A DNA stretch of 64,000 nt from Epiperipatus broadwayi (Eukaryota > Onychophora > Udeonychophora > Euonychophora > Peripatidae), in assembly GCA_028023455.1 (NCBI GenBank), contig JAQFVV010006449.1:604812-668811 (forward strand), in the 5' to 3' direction. Numbering within the stretch: the first letter of the stretch is position 1; each line of letters opens with the position of its first letter. A program made the position numbers and the translations under genes. This document shows, piece by piece, positions 1 to 12,049 of the stretch. Under the pieces are notes generated by a model. The model saw nothing but the letters and a program-made list of their open reading frames with translations. It did no database searches and was not told the DNA's origin.

Positions 1-244
1 TTATAAACAAGATTAAGAAAACTGCTATATTGAATATATGCCATCTGATTTCTTTTAACTCTACAGACATTTGATGTCATCCGTGTCTTCTGATTGTTGA
101 CGGTAAATTTTATAAACTGTCCTTGATTTGTCATAATTTTTATGAAGCCTTTATTATTAAGGTTAAAGGATGCTAAGTTTCTGCATTTTGCACCAGGAAT
201 CCGTGAATTTGAGGTGAAAGTCGTCAGTTAAACATTAAAAATTT
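1..244. other. Unassigned AT-rich flank
   Basis: No ORF, RNA gene or repeat is recognised. It lies beyond the T-rich tract near 248-259 that probably marks the 3' end of the minus-strand LINE, so it is probably pre-insertion DNA. Confidence 0.4.
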
Positions 245-418
245 TAATTTTTTTTTTAAAGAATATAGACTTTATTTTATATAAAGTGTTACAAATGAAT
301 TTCTCTAGACAACAAAAAAAATCTAGTATAAATTTACATTTTTACTAATAACTTCCTGAATTTCTTGTACTAAGAACCAGTCCATGTGGATAGGTAGATT
401 TCTTTGGATGCAAGAAGC

Positions 419-3400
419 TTATCTTTTTTTTTCGAATAGAATTGAGTCCAATGGAGAATTGGTTATAACTATATGACATCTAAGTAACCATATTACATGG
501 TTAATAAATATGCATCTTCTGATATTGCAGAAATTACCCATTTTAATATTATGAATGATATCAAAGAGTTCTGGATTGTGATTATTGAAATAATTTTGAA
601 TTATATATTTTGTTTCTCTTAGTCCCGAGCAAGAAACAAGAATATGATCAAATGTTTCACTATCTTTTTTACACAAAATACATAAGGAATCAATCCTTTT
701 AAATCCTTTATTTGAAACAAGGAAATCGTTGGTAGGAAGTGAAGATAGATTTATTTTAATGATAAAATCAATATATTTAGGCATTAAATACCATTTTCTC
801 ATTTTATTAAAAAGATTGATATTAGTCACTTCAAGATAACTAGGAGGGCATATTAGCTGAGGATTTATCATTTTAAACGTGTCCCAATATGTGTGCTTAT
901 TATTAAAAAGAATTTCATTTAAATCCATTTGTTTATCAATAAGTGAGATGAGAAGTTGTAGCCAATTTTTTTTAATATTCTGGGGAGGCGTATCTGTGGG
1001 AATGACTGTGTCAATAATGTTTTGGTAATTGAATTCAATCTTGATGTAGTAGAATAAATTAACTATATTTTTAATTAATAATGTATTAATTGAATGTAAA
1101 CCTAGGCCATTAATGTATTTTTGGATTTTGCATTTTACGTATACTGATACAGACCACTTTTTTTTCCCAAAGGAGGCCAGAGCACAATGAGTTAATTTGC
1201 GAAGTAATTTTTTTAGTAGGGTTTAAAATCGGTAAATAATAATTAATTCTGTTGAAAACAAAAGAATTTACTAAGAGAACTTTATCATATAAAGATAAGT
1301 AAATGCTTTTTAGAGAATCTATTATTTTTTTTTGTTGATATAATCAGTTTGTCTTGTAAACATTTTTCTCATTTTGTTTGGTGAAAGGTACAGTGGTATA
1401 CCTAAAAAAGGTTGAAGTTTTGATGAGAAACATGCAGGGACATTTTCTCCTGAATGAAGTTTCCAAACTGCAGATTTCTCTAAATTAAAATTTAATTTGT
1501 ATTCCGATGAAAACTTTTTTAAGGATTTTTTCAAGTTCTGGTAGGTGTTTAGCTGATGGCAGAATTACAACAATATCATCCATATATGCAAGATGTTTTA
1601 TTTCTTTGTTTAGAAAAGGAACAAAAACTCCAGGAAGTTTTGTTTCCATTTCTATGAGAAGGGGGTTAATATAAGCAATGAATAAAAGTGCACTCAATGG
1701 TGAGCCCTGAGGAATAGAAATTGATGGTTTAAAGCTAGGTGCAATTCTACCATTGAGTGTAATGAAAATTTCTCTATTAAATAGAAGATTCTCTATCATA
1801 GTAAGATAGACGGAGGGAATTCCATATTGTTGTAGTGTTTTCATTAATATTTCAATTCTTACTGAATCAAATGCTGCTATAATATCTAGTTGTACAGCTA
1901 TTGGCTTTGATTGTCTCTTAATTCTAATGTATTCTGTTAAAATTTTGAAAAGGCAAATTGCATGCATTGTGGATGAACCTTTCTTTGCATATTGAGTAGA
2001 AGAAATATTATCTAAAATGTTTTGTTGAATCTTGTCTTTAATCAGCCCTTCTATGATTTTAATAAGAAGAGGAGTCATAGAGATAGGTCTTATATTTGAT
2101 GTAATAGAGGGAAGACCTTTCTTTTTTAAAAAAGGCACCAATGAAATAGGGTAGAGGCCAGGTATGTCTTGACAACTTGAGGCTATGACGTCAATGACAC
2201 CTTTTATAATTGGAACAGTAAAGTGAGCCAAATGTGATAGTACAAATTTTGGGAGGCCATGAGAGCCAGGATGTGTTTTTTCAGGAAGTGAATTTAATTT
2301 GTTTAAAATTAATTGCTCAGTTATTTCATGATCATTTTTTTGACTATTGTTGAATATGGTTCTAATTTGATTGTGGATGTTGTATGAAATTTATTGAAGA
2401 AGAAATTCCTAATAATCATTAGCACTGAAGAACCAGCATAGTTGGCTCCATTGTCTAAAATGGATAAAGATGTAATAAGTTTTGTTTTTGATCCTAATGC
2501 CCAACGAATATAACTTTTAGTCCAGGCATGTCTACTGGCTAGAAAAACTTTAGATCTCTTAATAGAAGTATTTTCAGCTAGTGCCCTTTGTAATTCTTTA
2601 TATTTAATTTTAATTTGAAGTATTTTATTAATATTAAGTGTCGTAGAGGGCATTGAATTCATTATGGCAGACAGAGAATCCATTTCTTTTAGCATTTTAC
2701 ATAGTCCATTTTGTTTTCTACAAAAATAATTGCTTATAGCTCTTAGAATTTCAGTAAAAGTAAACCAGGCATCAATCGGTGGCTGAGATAGGATATTTTC
2801 CTTGTGAAAATAAATGTAGGCCTCGGGAGTTGTAAATTTAGTAATTAGTTTGATGTTCTTGGAAGACCATCAATAATATTAATTGGCCCATTTATGCAAA
2901 GCAAAATTTTTAAAGCTAGGTGATCAGAGAAAAAAACATGTTTTAGAGATGTTTCAATCTTGAAATGTATGTCAGGAGAGTAATAAATCAAATCTATAAG
3001 TGAAGAATACTGTTTTGTGTAAAAAAAATAAGCATTATTATTAAAGAAACCTTGAGCTGACATGAGACCATAATTAATTAAATGTAAATATTTTCTGTTA
3101 AATGTGTGATAAGGAAGATTAAAATCGCCCAATAGAATAGTTGATGCTGAACTATGATAAAGATCCAAGTTAATTATATTTATTACTTGATAAATCGTAT
3201 TACTATTATTTTGTAGATAGAGATATATTACATTTAGGTTTGTCTGACCAAATACTAAATTAACTATTATAACATTTGAATCTAAATGGATAATATTAAA
3301 GGTTGTAAATTTAGAGATGCGATTTACTATGAATGCAACTCCTCCTGATGGAGAATTTGCTATGGAGAATTTAAATAGACCTAATGAAGATAAAATTTCT

Positions 3401-3549
3401 GATATTTTGCAGTTTCTGTTTATATGTAATTTAGTTTCTGCAAAGAAAATAATATCTGGTGTTTCTTTTAAGAAAAAATATTTTATAGCATAGACACGTT
3501 TTAAAGAGTTTAATCCTCTTACATGTATACCTATTATTTTAATTTTCAT
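419..3549 (-). pseudogene. LINE copy 1 ORF2: APE endonuclease, reverse transcriptase, CCHC finger
   Basis: Segment 3549-2845 (234 aa) is the endonuclease. It starts MKIKIIGIHVRGLNS and keeps the acidic site FAETK, the GDFN motif, the IDLIYYSP strand and the FSDH histidine. Segment 2695-2321 is the linker. Segment 2231-1485 is the RT fingers and palm: motif A QLDIIAAFDSV, motif B IPQGSPLSALLF and motif C AYMDDIVVI, with the unusual YMDD instead of the usual LINE YADD. Segment 1534-1322 is the thumb start with FLGIPLYLS. Segment 928-419 carries the C-terminal finger C-x2-C-x8-H-x4-C (CILC...H...C). The domains lie in different frames, so several frameshifts inactivate the gene. The family's function is nicking target DNA and priming reverse transcription there. 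Confidence 0.85.
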
Positions 3550-3763
3550 TGAGTATTGATAAAAACTAGAATTTTAAAATATAAATTAAATTTGATTAGG
3601 CATCAATGGAAAAAATGAAAGAATCATTCCAATACATCAAATCCAACTAAGGGTGAGAATTGGAAATCACTCTCTTTGTCTTCTACCACTTCAGGTGTTA
3701 ATAAATTAAGATGTGACCCTGAATTTGTAGGAGTGATATAAGCAATCACATTATTTGTTGTAC

Positions 3764-6027
3764 TTAATGATCTACTTGCATTAGATTATTTAATTCATTT
3801 TCATATTCTTGATTTTTTTTAATTTTCTTTTTGTTAGGATGTTTAGTAATAGAATTTAAGTCATTATCAGAGCCACAAAGTGTGCTTGAACTATTAGAAG
3901 AATCATTTGTTATTATTTCAGTAGTTTTATCTAAATTTGTAATTAAATTTCTTTCTTTTTTTCGTTTATGTAATCTTGGTAAACTCTTATTTAAATGAGA
4001 ATTAATTAATTGTTCAGAAGTATTAAGAAAACATTGAACTTCTATTTCTTTTTTATTTTTTTCTATTTCTCCGTGAAGAATCCCTGTAATCTCTTGTGAT
4101 TTGAGTTGTTGATTTTTTTCTAATTGGCTGCTTTGCCTATTTTGAATATTAATAATTGAAGAAGAATTATGAGAAAAAGAATTTCTATGATGATCAATGT
4201 TTGATGCAAAACAGGAATCTTCCCGTTGTTTGTTTTGATAATCCAAAACTGGGCAACGGTGAAACTTAATTGATTTAATATTACATCTTTGGCAAAAACT
4301 TTTCTGACAGTCTTTAATTAGATGGTCTCTTGATTTGCATATATAGCACTGTGATGGAACTCCTTGAAAACTTATTACTAAGTTAGTCTTTGCAACCGTA
4401 TGAGATGATGGGATGTCTAGAGCAGTGATATTTTCTTTAAGGGCTAAATTAAATGAGGCTATGTTCGAAAGCACATGGGAAGGAGCTCCCTTCTCATTTA
4501 AAAAAAAAACTCTGAAGTTATGCCATAAATGTTTAGTATTTTTTGAAGATCATATGAATCAAATCCTGGGTAGCAATTTCTTATAATACCCTTTAGGGAT
4601 CTTTTTATATTTAAATCAACTTTACATAACCATAAATCTCCAAGCATTCTGTAAGTATTTATAAAAGCTGTTTTGTATGTAATAGAAGCAAATTCTAAAA
4701 TAAGATATCTTTTGTTTTGATGATGATACACTTTATTTATATAATTCCAATGTTTATTTAAAATAAGAGTGTTATATAATAAATCTATAGGGAAGAGTAA
4801 AGGTTTAATGTCATTGTTAGTTGCTGAGATAATTAATGTGTTCTCCTTTTAATATACTTTGAAAGAGTCTAAAAGTGCTTGAGGAATAGATAAATTAAAT
4901 TTTTTATTGATTTTATCAAAATCGTCCCATGAGGGAGTAAAAGAATTATCTGCATTTTTTTGCATTAATAATTGATACTTTTGTGTGATCAAAATGAGTT
5001 TGCTCTGTTTCTTCATCATCATCTTCAAGGTCTAGAGAGAGAAGTGAGTTTTGTGAAGAATGATGTGAGATAGTACAATTGTTTGTTGGTATTTTAGTTT
5101 TAACCTTCTGAGCATAGCTCATTTTATTTTCATTAATTCCTTTATTATCATTTTCATGTAATACTGAGTAATGATAACTATTGTCTTTATTTATATTCTT
5201 GCAAACTTCAACAGTTTTATTTTGTTTAGCTTTATCCACAGTCTTATGTTCTTTATCATTAACCCTGGTATCAATCAAATTGCTAATTTCATTTGAAGAA
5301 TCATCACTATCTTCTATGCAATTTTTTTTTAGTTTGAATTTTTAGTTTTATTATATAACTCAAAACTAAACTTTTTATCATTCAAAATATTAGGAGATGA
5401 AATTAGAGTATTGTTATTTTCATTTCCAATAGACTCTTGATTATAAATACCCACATAATCGTGGAAGTTTTGATTTTTCAATTTTGGATTATTTTCTTTT
5501 ACATTTTCTGAAGCAGGGCTTAAGTCAACATTTGTTGGCAATTCAATACCATTTTCATTATTTATTTTTTGAACTTCAGAAGTTTTAAAATTTGATATTT
5601 GTCTAGAAATGATATTAGTGTTAGAAAAATCTTTACGTAGTAGTACTTTTTTTTACTTTTTTGTAATTTGCTCATTTGAACTTTTAATAGAATGAATTGA
5701 AGCATTTGCTACAATAAATTTTTTTTGTTCTAAATTTCCATTTCCATTGTTATTTGAATTATCATAACGTTCTAATTTAGAATTAGGTTTAACAACGCTT
5801 TCTTTCAATATTATTTTTGAATTACTTGAATTATTTGTTTCATTTTCATTTTCAAAAGAAGTTTCACAGGAAATTTTAATAGATTTCTTTTTTATATCTT
5901 TTGTTGACATTGTTTTTGATGTTTTAAACTCATTTTGCATAGAAACATTTTTGTCATCCATTACTAAGAAATCATGTTTAACTTTTTCATTTGAATTTTC
6001 TTCAGAATAACTCTGAATTTTACTCAT
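3764..6027 (-). pseudogene. LINE copy 1 ORF1 (gag-like, CCHC knuckles), frameshifted
   Basis: This reads as open segments 6027-5653, 5541-5329, 5278-4946, 4731-4498 and 4474-3764 in shifting frames, so the ancestral ORF1 is broken by several indels or stops. The first three segments are hydrophilic low-complexity protein rich in Lys, Asn, Ser and Glu. Segment 4731-4498 contains RYLILEF, which recurs as RYLILEY in LINE copy 3 and so marks a conserved ORF1 region. The last segment carries a classic knuckle CYICKSRDHLIKDC (C-x2-C-x4-H-x4-C), followed at once by a second Cys/His cluster starting CQRC. The known role of such proteins is to bind the element's RNA and chaperone it into an RNP. The start at 6027 is the first Met of the most upstream segment; the true start is uncertain. 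Confidence 0.75.
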
Positions 6028-6339
6028 TTGCTTCTCAACAGACTAAAAGATTTAAGTCTTACCTTTCAAATTAGAACACACAATTCTTCCTTCACACACT
6101 ACTACTCTTAAGAAAAATAATAATAAAATCAGTCTAAATATCAAACAGCTGTATCAAATTATAATAATTTTTAGGATTTAATTTGAACAATAAGTGTGTG
6201 GTACGTTAATATAAATCACGTGACTTTTTTATTTATTCTAACATCTTGAAAAGGTTCATTTTGAACGAAAATCGATTCGGTGTAATAAATTAAATATTTA
6301 TTAATGTAGTTGTCTATAATATTTGTGTATATTTTTATT

Positions 6340-6605
6340 AATATATATATATAATCAGTGCTTAGTTTATATTAAGTTAGAAAATCTTCATATTTTAATG
6401 GACAGGCTTCAATCCACTCCAACTTCCAACTTTTTAGCCATCCATATCATTAAAAAACTGATGATGAAAACTCAAGTCCCTTGATGATACTAATATTATT
6501 GCCATGCCCAATAATATATATAGATTTTTAATGATATGGATGGCTGAAAAGTTGGAGTTTGGAATGGATTGAAGCCTGTCCATTAAAGTATGTAGATTTC
6601 CTATC
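6340..6605. repeat. Inverted-repeat element, arms about 115 bp
   Basis: The left arm (about 6350-6455) and right arm (about 6521-6627) are reverse complements with scattered mismatches, separated by about 65 bp. Both arms run outward into a TA-rich tract. The arm sequence (AGTGCTTAG..TTATATTAAG.., then TTCATATTTTAATGGACAGG) recurs in diverged form at about 48790-48900 and 62565-62620, so it is a dispersed family, probably a foldback MITE or part of one. Confidence 0.7.
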
Positions 6606-6625
6606 TTAATATAAACTGAGTACTG

Positions 6626-6627
<2 letters not shown>

Positions 6628-6690
<63 letters not shown>
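6628..6690. repeat. (AT)n microsatellite
   Basis: About 30 uninterrupted AT units, directly between the inverted-repeat element and the hairpin at 6694. Confidence 0.95.
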
Positions 6691-6693
<3 letters not shown>

Positions 6694-6756
6694 CATTATA
6701 CAATTACAAATATCCAGTAACAGAGGGTGTTACTGGATATTTGTAATTGTATAATG
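6694..6756. repeat. Perfect 28-bp hairpin
   Basis: 6694-6721 is an exact reverse complement of 6729-6756, with a 7-nt loop (AGAGGGT). (AT)n tracts flank it at 6628-6690 and 6811-6864, so this is a symmetrical palindromic structure, not a transcription terminator of a known gene. Confidence 0.9.
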
Positions 6757-6806
6757 GTTTGTATATTTTCTATAATTATTTCAGTTAGTGTTAACAGTAA
6801 CTTTCT

Positions 6807-6810
<4 letters not shown>

Positions 6811-6864
<54 letters not shown>
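6811..6864. repeat. (AT)n microsatellite
   Basis: About 27 uninterrupted AT units. Confidence 0.95.
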
Positions 6865-6867
<3 letters not shown>

Positions 6868-6985
6868 GAAGATGATAATCTGGACCAACTGATGAGTGCT
6901 GCTTTAGCACAAAATACTTATATTGGTGATTATTTATATTTTCTACATGTGTGTGGTCATGTATCAGTTGTATGCGATAGTGTGG
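6865..6985. repeat. Dispersed repeat fragment (CCAACTGATGAGTGCTG type)
   Basis: Contains GATGATAATCTGGACCAACTGATGAGTGCTGC..TAGCACAAAAT. A reverse-strand relative is at about 48700-48775 and a shorter direct relative at 35666-35712 (CCAACTGATGAGTGCTGGCTCAGCACAAAATG). It appears to belong to the same dispersed family as the inverted repeat at 6340-6605. Confidence 0.6.
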
Positions 6986-7498
6986 ATAGTTGAATGCTTG
7001 AATATTTTAGTTCTAATCCCCTATACTTAAACCTACTTTAAATAGAATTAATGGAGTAGATAAAGAATCTATAATAATGTATAAAAAAAATGAATTAGGT
7101 AAATTGTTAAAAGGTTTTTTTTTTTTTTTGTATAAAAAATATGTTTGTATTTGTTTTTATATTCATTTAAAGCTATAGTTTAGGAATGTAATTTTGAGAT
7201 GGGTTTTAGATAAGATTTTAAAAAAAAGAAAGGTTATTTGATTGGTTTTTAAATTTGTATAAAAAGTTACTTGGATGATTTTAAGAATAGATATGTCATT
7301 AAATAATATAGAAGAAAGAGTAATAAAAAAATAGCAGTGGGATAGAGATGTAAGTATAATATAATTATGTATGTTAAATATGTTTGTTACTGTTTATGTT
7401 AATGTAAGATGAAGGTATTTATGTAACTGAAGTTTATTTATAAATATGTATTTCATATTGTTGATTGCAAATCCTTGAAAATGACTGTATATATATAT
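6986..7498. other. Intergenic, no recognised feature
   Basis: AT-rich sequence with a T tract near 7116-7129 and no ORF or RNA. It ends in a short (AT)n run that is the left flank of the LTR element. Confidence 0.5.
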
Positions 7499-10057
7499 TG
7501 TAACGGTCAGAAAACGTGTGACTCATAAACATAGTGCAGAATTCGACCACCATACAGAACAGCAGCACCATCGAGTAGCGAAGCCAACCGTGGTACTGAG
7601 TTCGAACATAGTTTATCAGTTCCACGAAACAACGCATCTGATGCGACATTAGTAAATATTTCTTTAGGCACGGTGGTCAGGGATATGCAAGAGATTCATG
7701 ATTTTATTCTCGAGTTAGCCAATAATCAAACTAATATTAATTAAACATGCATATTTACATAATCAAGGAAATATTAGATAGAATGGGTATCGAATAAATG
7801 AAATGTAATCGCAGACGTATAGTTTAAAATTATTTATTAATACATTTTAATAAAACAATCATTAATAATATTTTATGGACTAACAGCTTCAGTAGTGGGA
7901 TTTGCAACATGATTATATTTTAAAGAATACATTTATTTATTTACACATTATTTTATATTGGGGATTCAGTAGCGGTGTTTCTGATACTGCAATGTTTACA
8001 AAGGGAATTCACTTATTTGAAGGCTTAATCTAGCTACCTAAAATTCTTGAGTAAGTATTTCTAATGCATGCCTGGAGGGATTTATACCTTTGCAATGCAA
8101 GAGTCTAAAGTATGGGTTATAAGAGTAATGGGCAGACATATATTTATTTAATTAAAATATTTATTTATAACTAAGGGCAAACATTTATTTGAGAGTGATT
8201 TATGAAGATAATGCAGAGGCGGAGTGAGATATAGAATAATAAAATTGAGCAAAGGAACACGTGGTACACTTTAGAAAGGCGATATGGAATGGCAGTATAT
8301 TGAAACTGCAATGCCGTGAATGAGTTTATAAAACTATCGGGCTGGTCTCTGCCGCGGCCCGACGAAGTAAGGTGTCACATAAGCATAACCAGGGACAAGC
8401 GGTATGTGTCGCAATTTGCCAGCTGGCTGCATGACAGGTTAAATCCTACGGGAGCATTTATTATGTCCTCTTGTGTAGGACGACTGGGGTTAATTTCAAC
8501 CCTGAAGAATCCGGAAATTTCATGGCGGAATGGGTCATCGTGTCTCTGAAACGTAACACATGTATACTGTATAAACAGTTATGATGAGATTTAAATAGAT
8601 TTCTGACTTGGCCCTACATTACCAACATTTACTCAAGAACCCTGGCGACTCTCAAAGAAATGAGATTTTCTAGAATTATTCATTAAATTTAATAAATACA
8701 ATATATATATAAACTGGGAGTTATTACAACTAATAAGCCAGCCATTTGCGAAGTAGTAGACCCTGCATTACAATAAATGATGCACTGAATGTGTGTCGAT
8801 TTATATGAAAGTGAAGTTATTAAGGAAAGTAAATATTAATGAAAATTTGACACGCATTCTTTGTTTCAAGCGATCATAGATTTACTTTGAAAATTGGGAC
8901 AATTATGAGCATGCAATAATTAAATAATAACTATAGATAAACATGTTGATTATAGAAATACGCACCCACAAAAGATAGAGTGAGGTAAGCTAGATTATTA
9001 GAGAAATTTACACATTAAATTAATTATTCAATTTTAGTTATACAAATGATAGTTTTTACATTTTATAATTTAGATAAGTATTATGAAGAAGAGCTATAGG
9101 ATATTATTAGAGTACTCTAGAGTTTGAACACTGACAGCTACCTGCTTTATAAGAAGTTTTCTGATTCCATTGGTTAAGTAGCAAATAGTTCGTGAGTGGC
9201 AATTCTTACTTGTATTTAGATATTTCATTTAATTTCACAGCAGCAGTAGCTTTTTCATTTATTTCAGGCAGCAGATCTTCATGGTGAATTTATGATGGGC
9301 AATGGAAAGTTCAGCATCCGATAGGCCATCTCCCGATGGAGAATAATCTAGGTGCTTTACTCGGTCATACCTTGGCAGGAACAAATTATTTTTATATTTT
9401 TGGAGACTCTCAGTGATCGAGAGCAAAGCTAAAGTTTAAGTGAATGTCTCCAGCAAGTCTAAGATGGCCTCTTTTTTTATCTTGATCTCTCACATTTTTG
9501 TTAAGGTATTTTTAGCTTCTATTTAATCTGCCCTGAGGATAATCAACGCATTTTGTTGGTTTTTAATTAAAGAAAGCTGCCATTCTATTGTTTACATTTT
9601 ACATTTACTAATTATATTTTGGGGAATTTTTCTTTAATTAATCTATTATCTATCACTGACCGATGCTTTTAAATTTCAAAAACAAAAAGGGAACATAAGA
9701 TTATTTTAACTTTTAATTAAATATTACATCAGATTTTTTTAGAATTATTATTAAATGAAATTTAAACAAAGCAATAAATACGAACTTTATAATCCAAAAT
9801 AAATGATTAAAATTATACAAAATCATATAACTAAAAGAAATCTAAATTATATTATTTTATCCCTATTTATTGCGTTTAATTTGAGATCGAAATGTGTGCG
9901 TGTTTATGCCAAATTCTACATATATTTATACATTTTTAATATTGTTATACACACAATTCGATATCAAAAAGTTTAAATTTGGGCGCGATAGACCGGTCAG
10001 TGAGAGACGACAGAAAAAGGTGAAACTTAAGATTTGAATATGAATCTTACTGTTTCA
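7499..10057 (-). repeat. LTR (3' LTR in element orientation)
   Basis: A 2559-bp direct repeat of 12050-14618. Reading both by eye I count about 40 differences including two small indels (12 bp at about 7627, 2 bp at about 9835), about 1.6% divergence. This dates the insertion as fairly recent. A plus-strand 77-codon frame (8316-8549) occurs in both LTRs but its differences are mostly amino-acid changing, so I do not call it a gene. Confidence 0.85.
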
Positions 10058-10073
10058 TTTCCCCGTACTTCCC
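10058..10073 (-). promoter_or_regulatory. Probable polypurine tract
   Basis: On the minus strand the 16 bases against the LTR read GGGAAGTACGGGGAAA, purine except two positions, followed directly by TGAAACAG of the LTR. This is the expected place of the plus-strand primer for an LTR element reading right to left. Confidence 0.6.
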
Positions 10074-10524
10074 GTGAACAATTAAGGGAAAACAAAGGAG
10101 GCAAGAAAGAGAAAAAAAAATTTACATTACATAATTTAAAGATGAAAACATTATTATTGTTTTTACAGATATATTGAAATATAGAAAAAGCAGAGATTAC
10201 ATGAAGCAATGAACAATTTATATACCCGGATCTAGAATTTATAGTTTAATTAAAATGGCCTAATTTGGCCATGTCTGGTTAAAATCATAGTAGTAATTAG
10301 TTAAACTGAATGTATATATATAAAAAATTCTTAGAATAGGATTAGTTAGTATAATATAAAAAAAATTTTTAAGAGTAATAGTAATTAAAACAATAATATA
10401 TATAATAAAATTTCTATCTAAAACCCTATGTGACTAAAGTACAATCCATTCAACCAAGTTCATTATATCAAGTTCATTTTACTATTTTCATATACGTTTA
10501 ATCCGTCCTAATAGTCTAATATTT
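10074..10524. other. Internal 3' region of the LTR element, non-coding
   Basis: Lies between the gag-like frame and the polypurine tract. It shows no pol-type motif and no long frame. Confidence 0.5.
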
Positions 10525-11385
10525 TTACAACCCTGGGTCCGGTGGATAATACCGATCTCTCATCATCGATGACTGCGGCCTTGGGTTTTCTAATCGTTGC
10601 CTTTTATCGGGTGGTTCTTTGGCCCAATGGTTCAAATCCACGGTAGTAAGAAATTCAACCATTTCTCCTATATCTTTTATTTGAATGCCTGTCATTAATG
10701 GTTGGATGGTTAGCGCCATGCTACGCTGGATCGTTCTAACGTTCCACTTCCCGATATTCTACCAGTTTTTGGCAGATCCCTGCAGATGGTTACTAGCTAT
10801 AGCTATCTGCACATCTGGCCCTTTCTTATGAAATTTTAAGAACTTCTGTGAGCTCTCTAGGTAAGTTTGAGGTTTTACCCTTATTTCCACTCTAAATATT
10901 TTAACGTGGACCATCTTTGGTAAGTGGCTTTGGTATCCACTGTCCATTTCCATGTTTTCTTCCGTGACTTTTGGTCCTATTCTTTTGTCCCCGTCCATGC
11001 TTGTCTCCTTTTTACTGCTTTCACTCAACGGTTCTTGTGGGCCTTCATCAATTGGAATAAGGTCTATTTGCTCATCTACTATCATCGGTTTGTCAAGTAT
11101 TTCTAATTCCCTTTCCTTTTCCATATCTTTAATTTCTTCTTCCTTTTTACTAACTGGGGATATTCCATAATGTTCGTTGATCATTTCACGATATATCAAC
11201 ATATCCCTATCAATTTTCTGATGCTCTCTAGCTCTTATCTCCTCCTCTTCCTGACTCGTTTTGGGTTCATATCTTCTTCTCGCTTCCTCACGTATTTTCC
11301 TCCATTCTTCTTTACTCTCTCTAAATATTTCAAGTAACCTTAGACTGAAGTTCATTGATGCTATTCTATCATTTTCTGCTTCCAT
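10525..11385 (-). pseudogene. gag-like ORF with one in-frame TAG
   Basis: The frame opens with Met at 11385 and runs 208 codons to a TAG at 10759-10761. The same frame then continues without another stop to 10525, adding about 77 codons. The protein is strongly charged at the N-terminus (Glu/Arg/Lys, probably helical), with acidic and Pro-containing stretches in the middle. Near the end of the first part is HLQGSAKNW, resembling the conserved L-x-G-x-A-x-x-W core of retrotransposon capsid proteins; the stop follows directly after this Trp. The tail is Pro/Arg-rich, ending YYPPDPGL. No CCHC knuckle is visible. This is the only coding content of the element. It could be a decayed gag, or the TAG could be suppressed. 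Gag assignment rests on the motif and position only. Confidence 0.6.
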
Positions 11386-12000
11386 TTTTCTTAATATTAT
11401 TTATTTATTTTATACTACTAGCATTTGACTACTCCCCACCGGTATATTGGCCCTATACACTCTTTTGCTGCCCTCACCTACTCTACATTGCCCTATCTCT
11501 ATATTGCTGCGTTTAACATATTTAACATATATATTATAGCGAACTACTGGTAACGCGTCTAATAAGCTACTGCTGTCTATGATATATATATTTGTACTTT
11601 CAACAAAATATTTACTATTAACCTATATAACAAGCTTCTGCTGTCTATGCTATATATATAACGGTGTTTTAATAAAAAAAATGCAATGCTACTTGCTTTC
11701 TTATTTAGCGACTGATTACTTTTTTTTTGACATTTATATATAAAATATTTCATTAGATCCGAGTATTTTCGTTCCTTCTTAAATTACACACACATCCCTG
11801 ATTTTCTTAAATTTGTTATTACACCTGCTGTCTTTTCATTCACTCGACCCACATTATTTCACTTGATTTATTTTTTTTCATTATTTTTATCAAAACAAAA
11901 TCGTATATATATAGATTAATTAGCTAACTCGAGTAACGAACGCTAAAAGAAATTTATATGCATTATATTTTGCTCAGGGTATATATGAGTTTTTTGTATC
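11386..12000 (-). other. Leader between PBS and gag
   Basis: AT-rich, non-coding stretch of about 600 bp between the putative primer-binding site and the gag start, the position of the packaging leader in LTR elements. It holds two similar short segments ending ATATATATA (about 11560-11590 and 11632-11660). Confidence 0.4.
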
Positions 12001-12025
12001 GGAAGCTCCACATTGGAAAGCGCCA
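12001..12025 (-). promoter_or_regulatory. Putative tRNA-Lys-type primer-binding site
   Basis: On the minus strand this reads TGGCGC, an extra TTT, then CCAATGTGGAGCTT. The family-typical site complementary to a tRNA-Lys 3' end is TGGCGCCCAACGTGGGGCT, so the match is good once the three T are skipped. It lies 24 nt inside the LTR, further than usual, so the call is tentative. Confidence 0.45.
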
Positions 12026-12049
12026 AATGCTAAAAAAAAAATTTAACTA

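Larger units (their letters stand above)
245..6050 (-). mobile_element. APE-type LINE, copy 1, nearly full length, inactive
   Basis: A non-LTR retrotransposon read on the minus strand. In order from 6050 downwards it has a Lys/Asn/Ser-rich ORF1 ending in CCHC knuckles, an ORF2 with apurinic-like endonuclease, a linker, reverse transcriptase and a C-terminal CCHC finger, and then a 3' UTR ending near an A-rich tail (plus-strand T tract about 248-259). This arrangement (ORF1 knuckles, APE endonuclease, C-terminal CCHC, no RNase H seen) fits the R1/Jockey/I group, but I cannot fix the clade. The coding frame changes several times, so the copy is dead, yet all domains are still easy to read. Copies 2, 3 and 4 in this window share its motifs and form one family. 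The 5' boundary is uncertain; AT-rich sequence continues to about 6330. Confidence 0.85.

Noticed and set aside
7434-7649. 71-codon minus-strand frame at the LTR end (also 12030-12212)
   Set aside because: It spans the LTR border and has different ends in the two copies; no domain.
8316-8549. 77-codon frame present in both LTRs (also 12879-13112)
   Set aside because: Differences between the copies mostly change amino acids and the frame is antisense to the element, so shared ancestry of the LTR explains it.
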